Part shown: positions 7,064 to 17,226 of the stretch, piece by piece | How the letters are laid out: every line of letters begins with the position of its first letter | Position numbering within the stretch: the first letter of the stretch is position 1 | Origin: Deltaproteobacteria bacterium | GTDB taxonomy: Bacteria; Chloroflexota; Dehalococcoidia; Dehalococcoidales; BS750m-G39 | Reading direction: 5' to 3' | Assembly (NCBI GenBank): GCA_030603275.1 | Contig: JAUVYB010000015.1 | Span: forward strand, 1 to 32,878 | Length of the DNA stretch: 32,878 nt | Translations under genes and position numbers: made by a program | The notes under the pieces: model-generated | What the model saw: the letters and a program-made list of their open reading frames with translations, nothing else | Told to the model about the DNA's origin: nothing | Databases searched by the model: none

Positions 7064-8442
7064 CGTTTCTTCGCCTTCCTTGAAAACAGGGGGAGGGTAA
7101 AGCTGAACCGGCTCCCTTTTCCATATTCGCTCTCTACCCAGGTTCGTCCGCCGTGTTTTTCCACGATTTGTTTGACCACCACCAGCCCCAGCCCGGTGCC
7201 GCTGCTTCCCCTGATGGGGGTGTTGCCCAGCTGGCAGAAGGGCTCAAAAATTCTTTCCTGGTCTTCCTTCTTGATGCCGATGCCGTTGTCGGTTACGCTG
7301 ACCTGACAGTGAGTGCCGTTGCTTACCGCCTTAATCTCAATTCTGCCCCCCTCCGGGGTGAAGCGGGACGAGTTGCTGAGCAGGTTGAAGAACACCTGCC
7401 TCAGTTTGGCTTTATCGGCGCTGACTGTGGGCAGGCCTTCTTCTATCCTGACATTGAGGGCCTGCCGCCTTGGTTTAAGTATGGGCAGCATGGTGTTTTT
7501 TAACGACTCTATTACCTCAGGTAAAGATACCTCGGCAAGCCTGAGTTCCGTCCGGCCCGATTCTATCTTGGAGAGGTCGAGGACCTGGTCGATTAAGCCC
7601 AGCAGGTGGCGGCCGCTGCTCAGGACGTCCTGAAGGGACTGCTGCTGCTTCTTGTTCACCGGTCCCGGCACCCGGTCTAGCATGAGTTCGGAGAAGCCGA
7701 TAATAACATTGAGCGGGGTGCGCAGCTCGTGGGACATGTTGGCCAGGAATTCTGACTTGAGCCGGCTGGCTTGTTCTACCTCCCTGGTTTTCTCCACCAG
7801 TTTCTGCTGCCTCCGGCGCAGTTCCCGGTTCTGCTCGTCCAGCTGGTTTTTTTTCCCCCGCAGCGCCTCATAGAGTTCGGCGTTTTTGAGGGCCGGGCCC
7901 AGTCCTTCGCCGATGGTGTTGAGCAGGTGGATTTCCCCTGAGTTGAAGCTGCGCAGGTTGCGGCTGGCGATAATAAGGGTGCCGATGACCCGGCCGCTTG
8001 ACCGCAGGGGAACAGTGGCGATGGACTTTAGCCCCTCCTCCCTCACCAGGCTATCCGCCAGATGGGGGTATTTGGTAGTATTCTCTATCACCATCGGCAT
8101 GCCGGATAGAATCAGCCGGCCGGTGATGTTGTTGCTTGAGGGCAGTTTCTTTAGCTTATCCAGGAATCTGGTTGATACCCCGCCGCGGGTAATCGTGCTT
8201 AACTCTCCCTTTTGCTCGTTGGCCAGCAGTATCGCCCCGCTCTCTACCGCCATTAACCGCATTACCTTTTCCAGGGCGTTGTTTAAGACCTGCTCCAACG
8301 CCAGCACCTCGGTGCCGGTCTGGGCTATCTGGTGAAGGATGGTAAATTCCTGCACCTTGATTTCCAGGGAGTGGATCAGCTCTTCCTTTTCTTCCTCTAT
8401 ATTCTTAATCTTGGTTGCGCTCTTAACCATCTTGCTAATCAC
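7060..8442 (-). CDS. Soluble GAF-domain histidine kinase
   Basis: This 460-residue kinase has no membrane segment. A short N-terminal coiled coil precedes a GAF domain (about 35-195, IKSIATVPL-type core with VIGTLIIAS), a coiled coil (195-228), then HisKA with [20 protein letters not shown] (H238) and a HATPase domain with [16 protein letters not shown] and GTGLGL boxes. It should sense a cytoplasmic signal through GAF and phosphorylate receivers. GTG at 8442 gives a GTGA overlap with the giant PAS kinase stop; ATG five codons later is possible. It is the third gene of a four-gene coupled operon. Confidence 0.9.
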   Translation of the reverse strand: MISKMVKSATKIKNIEEEKEELIHSLEIKVQEFTILHQIAQTGTEVLALEQVLNNALEKVMRLMAVESGAILLANEQKGELSTITRGGVSTRFLDKLKKLPSSNNITGRLILSGMPMVIENTTKYPHLADSLVREEGLKSIATVPLRSSGRVIGTLIIASRNLRSFNSGEIHLLNTIGEGLGPALKNAELYEALRGKKNQLDEQNRELRRRQQKLVEKTREVEQASRLKSEFLANMSHELRTPLNVIIGFSELMLDRVPGPVNKKQQQSLQDVLSSGRHLLGLIDQVLDLSKIESGRTELRLAEVSLPEVIESLKNTMLPILKPRRQALNVRIEEGLPTVSADKAKLRQVFFNLLSNSSRFTPEGGRIEIKAVSNGTHCQVSVTDNGIGIKKEDQERIFEPFCQLGNTPIRGSSGTGLGLVVVKQIVEKHGGRTWVESEYGKGSRFSFTLPLFSRKAKKR

Positions 8443-11400
8443 CCTGAAGCTTTTGCTGCTACCTGTGTCTGGTTTAGTGCATTATTCATCACCTTCTTCA
8501 GCTCTTCTATGTCTATGGGCTTGGTGATGTGCGATACCCCCGCCTTTTCCAGAAAATCGCGGGTGGCGCCTTCCATGATGTCTCCGGTAATGAACATTAC
8601 CCTCCGTGTTAGCGCCGGGGCTATTTCTTCAATATGGCGGTATAGCTCGATGCCGCTCATGCCTGGCAGTTTGATGTCCAGCAGGATAAGGCTGTACCTT
8701 TCCGTCTTGAGCCGCTCCAGGGCGGCATCGGCGTTGTTTATCGTTTCTACTCTGTGTCCCCATTCGGTTAGCAGGCGGTGGAGAAAAGTGAGAATGGCCG
8801 CCTCGTCATCTACCACCAGTATCTTGGCCCCCCGGGGCTTCTGCGACTCTTTTTGGGTTACCTTGGCTTTGCCCGCCTGGGCGGGCTCGGCCGCTATGGG
8901 TAATTCGATAACGAAGGCAGCTCCCTTGCCTGATTCGCTCTGGGCGTATATCCTGCCGTTGTGCTGGGTGATGATACCGTGGCAGATGCTTAAGCCTAAG
9001 CCTGTACCCTTGCCTACCTCTTTGGTGGTGAAGAAGGGGTTGAATATCTTATCCAGGTTTTCCCGGCTTATCCCGGAACCGTTATCGGTCAAGGAGGTCC
9101 GGATGTTACCGTTTATCTGTTCTGTCTTTACCAGCAGATTGCCCTTGTGATGTGCTTTCTTCATAGAGTATTCGGCGTTTAGGACGATGTTGAGGAATAC
9201 CTGTTGTAGCTGACCTGTGTCCGCCATGGTGAGGGGCAGGTTGGGGTCTAGCTGGGTTTCAACCTCAATGTTATTCACCTTCATCTCGTAGGCGCGAAGT
9301 TCCAGGACCTTGGTTATGATGTCGTTGATAAATACGTATTCCCGCCCCGTTTTACGCTGATGGGCGAAGACAAGCAGGTTTTCCACAATCTTGGCCACCC
9401 GCTGGGCTTCACTGTTAATCACCTGGAGGTCCTGCTTCATATCTTCAGGAATATCCCGGCTGAGCATAAGGTGGGAGAAACCGATGACGCCGGTGAGGGG
9501 GTTATTTATTTCGTGGGCGATGCCGGCGGCCAGCTGGCCGATTGAGGCCAGACGCCCGGCGAGGTTAAGCTCCTGCTCAAGCCGCTTCTCCCTCTCTTCC
9601 GCCTGCTTGCGCTCGGTGATGTCCCGGACGGTGGAAATGTGGCCCACCGCCTTGCCCAGGCCATTCTTGAGCACGCTGGTGCTGAGCTCGCCGGGGAACT
9701 CGGAGCTGTCTGCCCTGAGCATGGTGTATTCCCCGCCTGTGATTAGCCCCTCTTTTAGCGCCTGGCGCATGTCGGCTACTATTCTTTCATGGTCACGGGG
9801 GGCGACCAGGTCAAAGGCGTTTCTGCCTAACATCTCATCTTCGGAAGCGAAGCCGTGAATTTCCACCGTTCTCTGGTTTACTTTGGTGATGACGCCGTTC
9901 AAGTTAATAACTGATATGCCATCGGTGACCGATTCAAACATTCTCTCCAGCCTCTCCTGGCTGTGCTGTAGTTCCTCCTCGGTAGCCTGCAGTTCTTCGT
10001 TAATGGTTCTGAGTTCCTCGTTCTGGGCATCCAGCTGCTCGCGTTCTTCCCGGAGCTGTTCTTCCATCCGTTTCCGCTCGGTGATGTCCTTGTTTACCCC
10101 GACATATCCCTTGAAATTTCCAGCGTTGTCGAAAGTGGGGATGCCGCTGATTTCAAATAGGACGGGAGTGCCATTTTTGTGGAGATGGGCGATTTCAAAG
10201 CCGAAGAAGGGTTCCTTTTTAGCGTTTATTTCCTTGAAGCGTTTAAGCCACTTCTGCGCTTCTGCTTTTTTTGTAAGGTCGAGCGTCCTTGTTTTGCCTA
10301 TTACTTCGCTGGCCTCATATCCCAGGATATCCTTAATCCTGGGGCTGACGAAGGTGAATGTTCCTTTTTCGTTGGTTTCCCATATCATATCGCTGGTGGT
10401 TTCCGCCAGGTTTTTGTATTTCTTTTCGGACTGCCGCAGTGCTTCCTCTGCCTGCTTGCGCTCGATAGCGATGGCAGCAATTCGCGCTGACCACTCCAGC
10501 ACCATGAGGTTGTCGGCAGACGGCTCACCCACCTTGTTGCTATAGTTGGCTATGGTACCGAGCAGTTCTCCATCGGATGATATTATGGGTTGCGACCAGA
10601 CGGCGAGCAGGCCATTATTTACTGCCCGCTTAACGACTTCCTCAAATGGTTTAAAAAGAGGGTTGTTGGCAATATCCGTGATGATTACCCTCTCCTTCCG
10701 GTAGGCTGCGGTTCCACAGGAACCCGCTTTCGGTCCGGTAGGTACACCATTTGCAAGTAGTTCTTTGTAATCATCGGGTAAGCTTGGTGCGGATGCTTGA
10801 AACAGCAGTTCTTTTGAGGAATCCCAGAGCAGCACAGAGCCTTTGATAGAAGGGTCATTATCTTCCCCCAAACGCACAATAGCGTCCAGCAGCTCGCTTA
10901 ATTCTGCCTCCTGCCCTAAAAGGGTAAGCACATAATTTTCACCATGTTGTAGCTGTTCTACCCGCTTGCGCTTGGTGATATTCCGGACAATCTCAAGGCA
11001 GGAAACAACCTTTCCATTGGCGTCTTTAATGGGACTGGCCGTATTCTCCCAGTAGGCAACCTCCCCCGAAGGCGCTATTATCTTCCTCTCCGAGGTGTGG
11101 GACTCGCCGTCCTTAAATGCCTTTTCTACCGGGCAGCCATCGCATATCTTTTCTCTACCTTCGTAGACCCGGTAGCATTTCTCTCCAGTGCGGTCACCAT
11201 AAAGTCTCCTTACCGGCTCATTCTGAAAGATAATGTTATAGTCTTTATCCAGTATATTGAGGCCGTCTTCCATGGCATCTATTAGTGTTTGCAGTTTGTT
11301 CTTTTCGGTCTGGAGCGTCTCCTCAGCCTGTTTGCGCTCGGTGATATCCCGGGACACGCAGAAGATGAGCTTCTGCCCCGAGCACATGGCTCCGTTGATG

Positions 11401-13568
11401 CTGATTTCAACATCAATGGTCGTACCGTCCTTGCGGCGGTGATAAGTTTCCACTTGGAAACCGGTTTCGTCGACCTTCCTTCCCATCTCGAGCAGTTCCT
11501 CGCGTGACCATTGGGTATCCCAGTCCCAGGTATGGAGCTCGCGGACTTCCTCGGGTGTATAACCGAGCATCTCGGCAAATTTCTGGTTTGCCTCATACAC
11601 TTTGGCGTTCTCATCGAGGACAACTATCCCGTCTAGGGACTGGTCGATGAGGATACGCCGGCGGGTGGTTTCATCGGCCAGCGCCTGCCCGGCCTTTTTG
11701 CGCTCGGTGACGTCCCTGGTTATCTCAAGACAGGAAACAATATTCCCATTGGAGTCTCTAATGGGATTGGCAGTGTTCTCCCAGAAGGAAACCTCCCCCG
11801 AAGGCGATACATGCTTTTTCTCCACGGTACGTGACTTGCCGTCCTTAAAGGCCTGTTCTACCGGGCAGTCCTCGCACGCCGTTTCTCTACCTGCGTAAAC
11901 GCGATAGCATTTCTCTCCCAGGTGGGCACCAAAAGGCATCTGCGACGGCCCATTCTGATAGATAATATTAAAGTCTTTATCCTGTATGCTGAGACCATCG
12001 GCCATGGCGTCTATTACCGATTGGAGCTTGTTCTTTTCGGTCTGGAGCGCCTCCTTGGCCTGCTTGCGCTCGGTGATGTCTGTGTATATGATATAGGCTC
12101 CGACTATTTTGTCGCTAAAACGAATGGGGTAGCCCAGTAAGGAAACGTCTACCAGTTTGCCGTCCTTGCGTTTTCTTACTGTCTCTTTGCGGTGTGCTTT
12201 GTTATTGCTAATATACTTGCCCAGAGCAATTGCTTCCTTGGCACGGTCTTCGGGTATAAGAGCCTTGCTGATGGACTGGCCTTTGATTTCCTTTAAGGTG
12301 TACCCGAAAAGCGCCTCGAATCCCTTGTTGGCGTTGACAATCTGTTGGTTGCTATCTACCAGGACAATGGCTTCAGGGGAGTTATCAAAGAGCTGCTGGA
12401 AGTAGGCTTTCTGAAGTTTGAGCGTCTCCTCTGCCTGCTTACTCTCGGTGATGTCCAGCGCTACCTCTAATAGGCCTATGACGGCGCCATTTGCATCCCG
12501 CATCGGGTAGCCCCTTATAAACCATACCCTGCCGTCGGGGGTGGTTATTTCTGCCTCCTGTGGTTTGCCGGTCTGGCGGGCTTTGGCCACGGGGCAGCCT
12601 ACACAGGGTTTGTCACGCTGAGGCCATATCTCATAGCAATGCCGCCCCACCAGTTGCTCATGAATCATTCCAACCGATTCTGCCGCAATTGTGTTTGTCC
12701 ATATAATCCGGTGTTCAGTGTCCTGGTAGACTACCAGTTCGTTCATGCTGTTGAGAATGGCCGTTTTTTCCTGTTCGGTCTTTCTGATTTTATCTTCTGC
12801 CTTTTTGCGCTCGGTGATATCCAGCCAGGCTATGAGAAAATAAATTAACTCTCCCTTGTGCATTACCGGTGCCGAGTTTAGCGCCACCCAAAAACGCTCC
12901 CCGTTCCTCTTCTGGAAGATCCGCTCGCTTCTTCTGCCGCCAGTTACCATGGCATTTTTAAAGGTAGCAGTCATTTCCTCCCTTCGTTCTTCTGGCCACC
13001 ATGGGTACGGAGCTTTCCTGCCGGCAATTTCGGCTAAAGTAAAATCGGTTAGCTTTTCAAACGCTGGATTTACATATTTTACTGAAGTGTCCGGATTAGT
13101 AACGAATATTGGGTTCGGTGAATTTTCCAGCAGGCTGGAGTTGAATTCCTGGCTCTCCTTTAGCGCCTCTTCTACCTGTTTGCGCTCGGTGACATCCCTG
13201 ACAATTACTTCATCGGCAACGCGTCCTTCGTATTCGGTCAGGGCGGCGTTTATTTCAATATCCAGGATCGCCCCATCCTTGGTTATTGCCTTAATCTCAT
13301 AAACGGGACGCACCTTTTTGCCGGCTAGCCTGGCCTGGTATCTTTCCATGGTCAGTTTTTGGGATTGAGGGGTGAGTAGCTGGGTAAAGGGCATGCCCAG
13401 CAGTTCTTTTTTATCGTAGCCGGACATGTGGGTGAGGGCGGTGTTTACCATTTTGAAAACCCCGTCCTGAATGATGGCCATGCCGTCGGCGGCATGCTCA
13501 ATAAGGCTAAAATATTTGTCTCTGGTTAACCCATCCGGACTATTTTTGCGCTTGGTCTCTGTGGTCAT
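8439..13568 (-). CDS. Giant hybrid histidine kinase: nine PAS, one GAF, kinase, receiver
   Basis: This cytoplasmic protein has about 1709 residues. In order it carries seven PAS domains (roughly 15-865), a GAF domain (about 870-1036), a PAS (1040-1162), a coiled coil (1165-1200), a PAS (1203-1317), HisKA ([13 protein letters not shown]1352), HATPase ([17 protein letters not shown]) and a C-terminal receiver ([11 protein letters not shown]1631). Each PAS ends in a D(I/V)TERK-type linker. PAS 3, 5 and 7 each carry a Cys plus CxxCPV set (for example EKCYRVY then CEDCPV), possibly binding a metal or cofactor. No transmembrane segment is seen. I prefer ATG at 13568, with GGAAGG ten bases upstream, over GTG at 13586. 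The gene overlaps the next kinase gene by GTGA. Confidence 0.93.
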   Translation of the reverse strand: MTTETKRKNSPDGLTRDKYFSLIEHAADGMAIIQDGVFKMVNTALTHMSGYDKKELLGMPFTQLLTPQSQKLTMERYQARLAGKKVRPVYEIKAITKDGAILDIEINAALTEYEGRVADEVIVRDVTERKQVEEALKESQEFNSSLLENSPNPIFVTNPDTSVKYVNPAFEKLTDFTLAEIAGRKAPYPWWPEERREEMTATFKNAMVTGGRRSERIFQKRNGERFWVALNSAPVMHKGELIYFLIAWLDITERKKAEDKIRKTEQEKTAILNSMNELVVYQDTEHRIIWTNTIAAESVGMIHEQLVGRHCYEIWPQRDKPCVGCPVAKARQTGKPQEAEITTPDGRVWFIRGYPMRDANGAVIGLLEVALDITESKQAEETLKLQKAYFQQLFDNSPEAIVLVDSNQQIVNANKGFEALFGYTLKEIKGQSISKALIPEDRAKEAIALGKYISNNKAHRKETVRKRKDGKLVDVSLLGYPIRFSDKIVGAYIIYTDITERKQAKEALQTEKNKLQSVIDAMADGLSIQDKDFNIIYQNGPSQMPFGAHLGEKCYRVYAGRETACEDCPVEQAFKDGKSRTVEKKHVSPSGEVSFWENTANPIRDSNGNIVSCLEITRDVTERKKAGQALADETTRRRILIDQSLDGIVVLDENAKVYEANQKFAEMLGYTPEEVRELHTWDWDTQWSREELLEMGRKVDETGFQVETYHRRKDGTTIDVEISINGAMCSGQKLIFCVSRDITERKQAEETLQTEKNKLQTLIDAMEDGLNILDKDYNIIFQNEPVRRLYGDRTGEKCYRVYEGREKICDGCPVEKAFKDGESHTSERKIIAPSGEVAYWENTASPIKDANGKVVSCLEIVRNITKRKRVEQLQHGENYVLTLLGQEAELSELLDAIVRLGEDNDPSIKGSVLLWDSSKELLFQASAPSLPDDYKELLANGVPTGPKAGSCGTAAYRKERVIITDIANNPLFKPFEEVVKRAVNNGLLAVWSQPIISSDGELLGTIANYSNKVGEPSADNLMVLEWSARIAAIAIERKQAEEALRQSEKKYKNLAETTSDMIWETNEKGTFTFVSPRIKDILGYEASEVIGKTRTLDLTKKAEAQKWLKRFKEINAKKEPFFGFEIAHLHKNGTPVLFEISGIPTFDNAGNFKGYVGVNKDITERKRMEEQLREEREQLDAQNEELRTINEELQATEEELQHSQERLERMFESVTDGISVINLNGVITKVNQRTVEIHGFASEDEMLGRNAFDLVAPRDHERIVADMRQALKEGLITGGEYTMLRADSSEFPGELSTSVLKNGLGKAVGHISTVRDITERKQAEEREKRLEQELNLAGRLASIGQLAAGIAHEINNPLTGVIGFSHLMLSRDIPEDMKQDLQVINSEAQRVAKIVENLLVFAHQRKTGREYVFINDIITKVLELRAYEMKVNNIEVETQLDPNLPLTMADTGQLQQVFLNIVLNAEYSMKKAHHKGNLLVKTEQINGNIRTSLTDNGSGISRENLDKIFNPFFTTKEVGKGTGLGLSICHGIITQHNGRIYAQSESGKGAAFVIELPIAAEPAQAGKAKVTQKESQKPRGAKILVVDDEAAILTFLHRLLTEWGHRVETINNADAALERLKTERYSLILLDIKLPGMSGIELYRHIEEIAPALTRRVMFITGDIMEGATRDFLEKAGVSHITKPIDIEELKKVMNNALNQTQVAAKASG
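9609..13200 (-). repeat. Regularly spaced PAS-linker repeats inside the giant kinase gene
   Basis: A linker sequence, on the plus strand close to TGCGCTCGGTGATGTC, recurs near 9609, 10073, 10965, 11332, 11698, 12064, 12438, 12806 and 13179, mostly 366-374 bases apart. It encodes the D(I/V)TERK linker that ends each PAS unit. The units at about 10970-11330 and 11702-12060 are also alike throughout their length, with identical stretches such as AACCTCCCCCGAAGGCG, showing duplication of a module of about 366 bases (or of a pair). Confidence 0.8.
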
Positions 13569-13653
13569 TACTGCTTGGCCTTCCACTCACCTGTATTTTC
13601 GGGGTGCTGGCGGGAGTTTAGCTTGACACCCGCCGAAACTGTTAGGCCCTGGT

Positions 13654-14043
13654 TTAGGAGGCGGCTACGCAGAGGGTCGGAGCATATTGCCTGACTTTGT
13701 CCAGTAAGTCCTCTGGGTTGAATGGTTTGGTTATATAGGCGTTAGCGCCCATCTCCTGGCTGAGCTGTTTGTTGAGTTCGTGACCGACGCCGGTGAGCAT
13801 TACTACGGGGGTGTCTTTGGTTAGCTCGTTGTTCTTGATGGCGTAGCAGGCGGTATAGCCGTCCAGCTTTGGCATCAAGATGTCCATCAGGACCAGGTCG
13901 GGCTGCTCGGCGCGGGTTGTGCTTACTGCTTCTTCACCGTTGCTGGCTTCCAGGACGTGGAACTCTGGTTCGAGGATATCCTTTACCAGCAGTCTGATGT
14001 AGAGTTCGTCATCGGCAACTAGGATTTTCTGCTTGTCGTTCAT
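13654..14043 (-). CDS. Single-domain response regulator
   Basis: This 129-residue stand-alone receiver has the acidic pair D11-D12, phosphoacceptor D54 (LVLMDILMP), T84 (VMLTGVG) and K106 (ITKPFN). It has no output domain; a short tail follows the last helix. It is the first gene of the minus-strand unit that continues, after a 67-base gap, into the giant PAS kinase, and may be its phosphotransfer partner. The gap holds GGCGGG/CCCGCC arms (13609-13614 and 13629-13634) that could form a hairpin in the mRNA. The start is supported by GGGAGA upstream of the ATG. Confidence 0.9.
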   Translation of the reverse strand: MNDKQKILVADDELYIRLLVKDILEPEFHVLEASNGEEAVSTTRAEQPDLVLMDILMPKLDGYTACYAIKNNELTKDTPVVMLTGVGHELNKQLSQEMGANAYITKPFNPEDLLDKVRQYAPTLCVAAS

Positions 14044-14099
14044 CGGTCTGTCTCCCTTCCCGTATTTTGCCGCTTATTGCGGCGAGATTTTTTTATCTA

Positions 14100-14126
14100 T
14101 TTATAGGATAGTGCGCGCGCAGTCAA
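14100..14126 (-). promoter_or_regulatory. Candidate promoter for receiver/PAS-kinase operon
   Basis: On the minus strand, TTGACT (14126-14121) is followed after 15 bases by TATAAA (14105-14100), with five of six matches in each box but a short spacer. It lies about 60 bases upstream of the receiver start. A GCCGC/GCGGC stem (14069-14083) follows in the leader. Confidence 0.4.
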
Positions 14127-14179
14127 AAACTCATCAAATCAGGATAAGATGCTCATAAGGGAAGGGTCAGAAAAGCATC

Positions 14180-14207
14180 AGCGCCGCCTCTTTTTGTAGG
14201 CGGCGCT
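14180..14207 (-). terminator. Rho-independent-like terminator of CheR-to-OmpR operon
   Basis: AGCGCCGCCT (14180-14189) and AGGCGGCGCT (14198-14207) form a perfect 10-bp GC-rich stem with an 8-base loop. Read on the minus strand it lies about 25 bases after the OmpR-type regulator stop. It is followed by GATGC and then TTTT, so the T-run is short and slightly displaced. It separates this operon from the downstream receiver/PAS-kinase operon. Confidence 0.75.
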
Positions 14208-14232
14208 GGCTTGGGGAGGGGGGAGGATGTGT

Positions 14233-14955
14233 CTAGCTCTGGGTGGATATCCTTCTGTTGAACATGTAGCCGAAGCCGGGGCGGTTGAGTATATACCGGG
14301 GTTGCGCCGGGTCTGGTTCCAGCTTGCGGCGTAGTTGCCAGATGCAGGTGCGTAGAAGGTCGACGTCATCAACGTATTCCTGCCCCCACACCTGGCTGAG
14401 GATTTCCTTGGGTTTGACGAAGCGACCGGCTTTGGTTAGCAGGTAGTGTACCAGGTTGAATTCGGTGGGCGTTAGCCTTACCTCTTTCCCGTCCTTTAAG
14501 ACTCTCTGCTCGGACAGATTTATCTTGAGCAGGTGGTCGGCGAATTCTACCTGGTCCCGGGCCTGGTACAGCTCGGCGCGGCGGAAGATGGCCTGTACCC
14601 GGGCGGCCAGTTCGGCCATCCCCACCGGCTTGGTGCAGTAGTCATCGGCGCCGTGGTTGAGCGCCTGCACGATGTCGTCTTCACTTTCCTTGATGGTTAG
14701 CATGATTATGGGGACCTTGGATATCTGGCGGACGCGCTGCAGGACCTCCCAGCCGTCTATATCGGGCAGGACAATATCCAGTATGACCAGGTCTGGCTGC
14801 TGGCTGCGAACTATGGAGATGCCGTCATAGCCGTTGTGGGCTTTGAGAACCTCCACCTCAATCAGGCTCAGGTTGTGCTCGATGAGCCTGGCCAGCAGGA
14901 CGTCATCATCAATGACCAGCACCTTTTTTGTTTTTTGTTTAGTTTCCTGTATCAA
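14233..14955 (-). CDS. OmpR/PhoB-type response regulator
   Basis: This 240-residue transcription factor has an N-terminal receiver with D60 (LVILDIVLPD), T87 and K109 (CTKPVG). A winged-helix DNA-binding domain follows (about 140-235), with VRLTPTEFNLVHYLL, DDVDLLRTCIWQLRRKL and NRPGFGYMF. It is the only classical DNA-binding response regulator in the signalling block, so it is the likely transcriptional endpoint. The start is TTG at 14955, supported by GGAA upstream and a 17-base overlap with the preceding receiver gene; GTG at 14922 would cut into the first receiver strand. It is the last gene before the terminator. Confidence 0.92.
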   Translation of the reverse strand: MIQETKQKTKKVLVIDDDVLLARLIEHNLSLIEVEVLKAHNGYDGISIVRSQQPDLVILDIVLPDIDGWEVLQRVRQISKVPIIMLTIKESEDDIVQALNHGADDYCTKPVGMAELAARVQAIFRRAELYQARDQVEFADHLLKINLSEQRVLKDGKEVRLTPTEFNLVHYLLTKAGRFVKPKEILSQVWGQEYVDDVDLLRTCIWQLRRKLEPDPAQPRYILNRPGFGYMFNRRISTQS

Positions 14956-15316
14956 GGTATTTCCTTACCGTGCTGATGAAATTTTCGACGTTGATGGGTT
15001 TGGAGATGTAGTCGTTGCAGCCGGTTTTTAGTATTTTTTCCCGGTCCCCTTTCATGGCGAAAGCCGTCAGCGCCAGGATAACGGTCTCTCTGGCCGCCTC
15101 GTTGGCCCTGATTATCCTGACCAGCGCCATACCGTCGATATCAGGCAGCTGCACATCCATCAGGATGAGGTCGGGAAGGCCGGTTTTAATCTGGTCCAGT
15201 GCCTCCCAGCCGGTGGTGGCCTTGACCACCCTATACCCTTCGGCTTCCAGAACGTGCTGGGCCAGTCTCATGTTCATGAAGTCATCTTCCACCAGTAGTA
15301 TCGTCTTATTGGGCAT
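14939..15316 (-). CDS. Single-domain response regulator (DivK-like receiver)
   Basis: This 125-residue receiver has E10-D11-D12, phosphoacceptor D54 (LILMDVQLPD), the TAFAMKGD switch segment and K106 (ISKPIN). It strongly resembles the receiver at 6683-7063 (MNMRLAQHVL, AMKGDREKIL), so the two are probably paralogous. Its start overlaps the stop of the upstream receiver-kinase gene by 11 bases and its end overlaps the OmpR-type gene by 17 bases, indicating tight co-translation. Confidence 0.9.
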   Translation of the reverse strand: MPNKTILLVEDDFMNMRLAQHVLEAEGYRVVKATTGWEALDQIKTGLPDLILMDVQLPDIDGMALVRIIRANEAARETVILALTAFAMKGDREKILKTGCNDYISKPINVENFISTVRKYLDTGN

Positions 15317-16484
15317 CCGGCTCCCTCCCGTTTCTGTTGAGGGGAATGGTAAAGGTGAAGGTACTGCCGCCGCCCGGCTCGCTTATCACCCAGATATTGC
15401 CTCCGTGAAGCTCTATCAGCCTCTTGGCGATGGACAGGCCCAGCCCCACACCCCTGGCATTATCGGTGGGGTTTTCTTTTGCCTGCCCGAACTCCTCGAA
15501 TATCTTTTGCTGATCCTGGGGGCTGATGCCGATACCGTTGTCAATGACCGAGCATTGGAGCAGGTGAGGGTCTTCTATCCGGCAGACTAGATTTATCTTG
15601 CCTCCCCGGGGGGTGAACTTGTGGGCGTTGGAGAGGAGGTTGAGGAAAATCTGCCTCATTTTGGGCTCATTGGCAAATATCGTGTTTACGCCATCGCCTA
15701 TTTCTATGGTCAGGGTCTGTTTCTTGGTGCTGAACATGGGCAGAACGGTTATTTTGACGTCTTCGAGCAGGACTCTGAAATCAAACTCTCTGGGCTCCAG
15801 GGCGAGCTTACCCGCTTCTATCTTGGAGAGGTCTAGTATGCTGTCAATGAGGTGGAGGAGGTGCTCGGCGCTGATATGGATGTAGCCGAGGAATTCCTCG
15901 TGGGTGGCCCGGTCGGCCGGCGACATTTTCTTGGAAAGCAGCACCTCGGAGAAACCGATGATGGAGTTCAAGGGGGTGCGCAGTTCGTGGCTCATTCTGG
16001 CGGTGAAATCGGATTTTGCCTGGCTTACCTGTTCCAGTGCCCGGTTGGCTTCCTCCATGCGTTTGTTGGACTGCTGCAGGCTTTCCACCAGCTCCCGGTT
16101 CTCACTGAGCAGGCGCTGCTCCCTGAGGGCGTTCTTGAGCGTGGTCTCCAGCTCACTCATGGTTACCGGCTTGAGGATGTAGGCGTAGGCGCCTTCGTTG
16201 ATGGCGTTGACCGCCGTTTCAATGCTGGCGTGGCCGGTTATCATGATTACCGCCGTCTCCGGGTTAAGTTCCTTGGCCGTTTCCAGTATCTCCAGCCCGC
16301 TGATATCGGGCAGTTTAATATCGGCGATGACGATGTTGAACCCTTGTTTCCTGATTAGCGCCAGCGCTTCCTTGCCGTTGGTAGCCGTGGCTACCCGGTA
16401 GCCCATGTCTTCCAGGTTGGCCGACAGGGTTTTAAGCGTGTTCAGCTCGTCATCGGTGACCAGTATTTTCGGTGACGTGAGCAT
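15306..16484 (-). CDS. Receiver-histidine kinase hybrid (N-terminal receiver)
   Basis: This 392-residue protein begins with a receiver (D55 in IVIADIKLPD, T83, K105), followed by a coiled coil (about 120-155). It then has HisKA ([21 protein letters not shown]166) and HATPase with NLLSNAHKFT, DNGIGI and GVGLGLS. With the receiver in front it resembles kinases whose activity is controlled by phosphorylation from another kinase. It lacks any other sensor domain and any membrane segment. The next gene upstream encodes a double receiver and ends only 7 bases before this start. Confidence 0.9.
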   Translation of the reverse strand: MLTSPKILVTDDELNTLKTLSANLEDMGYRVATATNGKEALALIRKQGFNIVIADIKLPDISGLEILETAKELNPETAVIMITGHASIETAVNAINEGAYAYILKPVTMSELETTLKNALREQRLLSENRELVESLQQSNKRMEEANRALEQVSQAKSDFTARMSHELRTPLNSIIGFSEVLLSKKMSPADRATHEEFLGYIHISAEHLLHLIDSILDLSKIEAGKLALEPREFDFRVLLEDVKITVLPMFSTKKQTLTIEIGDGVNTIFANEPKMRQIFLNLLSNAHKFTPRGGKINLVCRIEDPHLLQCSVIDNGIGISPQDQQKIFEEFGQAKENPTDNARGVGLGLSIAKRLIELHGGNIWVISEPGGGSTFTFTIPLNRNGREPDAQ

Positions 16485-16491
16485 GGGTTAG

Positions 16492-17226
16492 TTACTCCTT
16501 TACCGGGATTTTCTGGGAAATCTCACCGACCACGGTTAGTATCTTCTCCACATCAAACGGTTTATAGATGCAGGTGTAGGCACCGTGGGAGACGGCTCTC
16601 TTTATCAGCTCTTCCTCGGAGTAGCCGGTCATCATTATTACGGTGGCTCCCGGGTCTATTTCCTTAACCTCCTCGAAGATCTGGGCGCCATCGATATCGG
16701 GTAGCCTGATATCCAGAAATATGATGTCGAAGTGTTTTTCTTTGACCTGCTCCAGGGCGCCGCTGCCGTTTTCGGCGCCAAACACCTGGTAGCCCCTTTC
16801 CTCAAGGATAGACTTGAGGGTTTCCCGGTCGGCAAAGTAGTCGTCCACCACCAGAATCAGCGTGCGGTGAAAGGCGGACTCGATGATGTTTACCACGTGC
16901 TCCATGTCAAAGGGCTTGTAGACCACGGCGTAAGCACCCTCTTCCAGGGCTTCCCGTACCAGGTCTTCAACGGAATAGGCGGTCATCATTATCACCGCGG
17001 CCTGGGGATTGATCTTTTTTACCTCACGGAAGGTCTGCACCCCGTTAATCCCCGGCATCTTTATGTCCATGAAGACGAGGTCAAAGGGAACCTGCTTGGC
17101 CGCCTCTATGGCCTGGTAGCCGTTCTCGGCGAGGACTACGTTGTGCCCTTCGTCCTCCAGTATCCCGCCCAGAGTCAGCCGGCTGCTTTTGAGGTCGTCA
17201 ACCACTAAGACATTGATTTTGTCCAT
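16492..17226 (-). CDS. Double-receiver response regulator without output domain
   Basis: The 244 residues comprise two complete receivers in tandem. Receiver 1 (1-120) has D10-D11, D54 (LVFMDIKMPG) and K104 (VYKPFD). Receiver 2 (122-240) has D128-D129, D172 (IIFLDIRLPD) and a CIYKPFD Lys segment. The two are similar to each other (KxxVIMMTxYSxEEL- and YKPFD-type segments in both), so an internal duplication is likely. With no effector it probably moves or integrates phosphoryl groups between kinases. It overlaps the preceding membrane kinase gene by 29 bases. Confidence 0.9.
   Translation of the reverse strand: MDKINVLVVDDLKSSRLTLGGILEDEGHNVVLAENGYQAIEAAKQVPFDLVFMDIKMPGINGVQTFREVKKINPQAAVIMMTAYSVEDLVREALEEGAYAVVYKPFDMEHVVNIIESAFHRTLILVVDDYFADRETLKSILEERGYQVFGAENGSGALEQVKEKHFDIIFLDIRLPDIDGAQIFEEVKEIDPGATVIMMTGYSEEELIKRAVSHGAYTCIYKPFDVEKILTVVGEISQKIPVKE

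Noticed and set aside
9609-13200. CRISPR-like array from regularly spaced repeats
   Set aside because: The repeats are coding linkers of PAS domains, spaced about 366 bases in one uninterrupted frame.
14069-14094. Plus-strand terminator (GCCGC/GCGGC stem followed by T-run)
   Set aside because: No plus-strand gene precedes it; it is more likely part of the minus-strand leader of the receiver operon.
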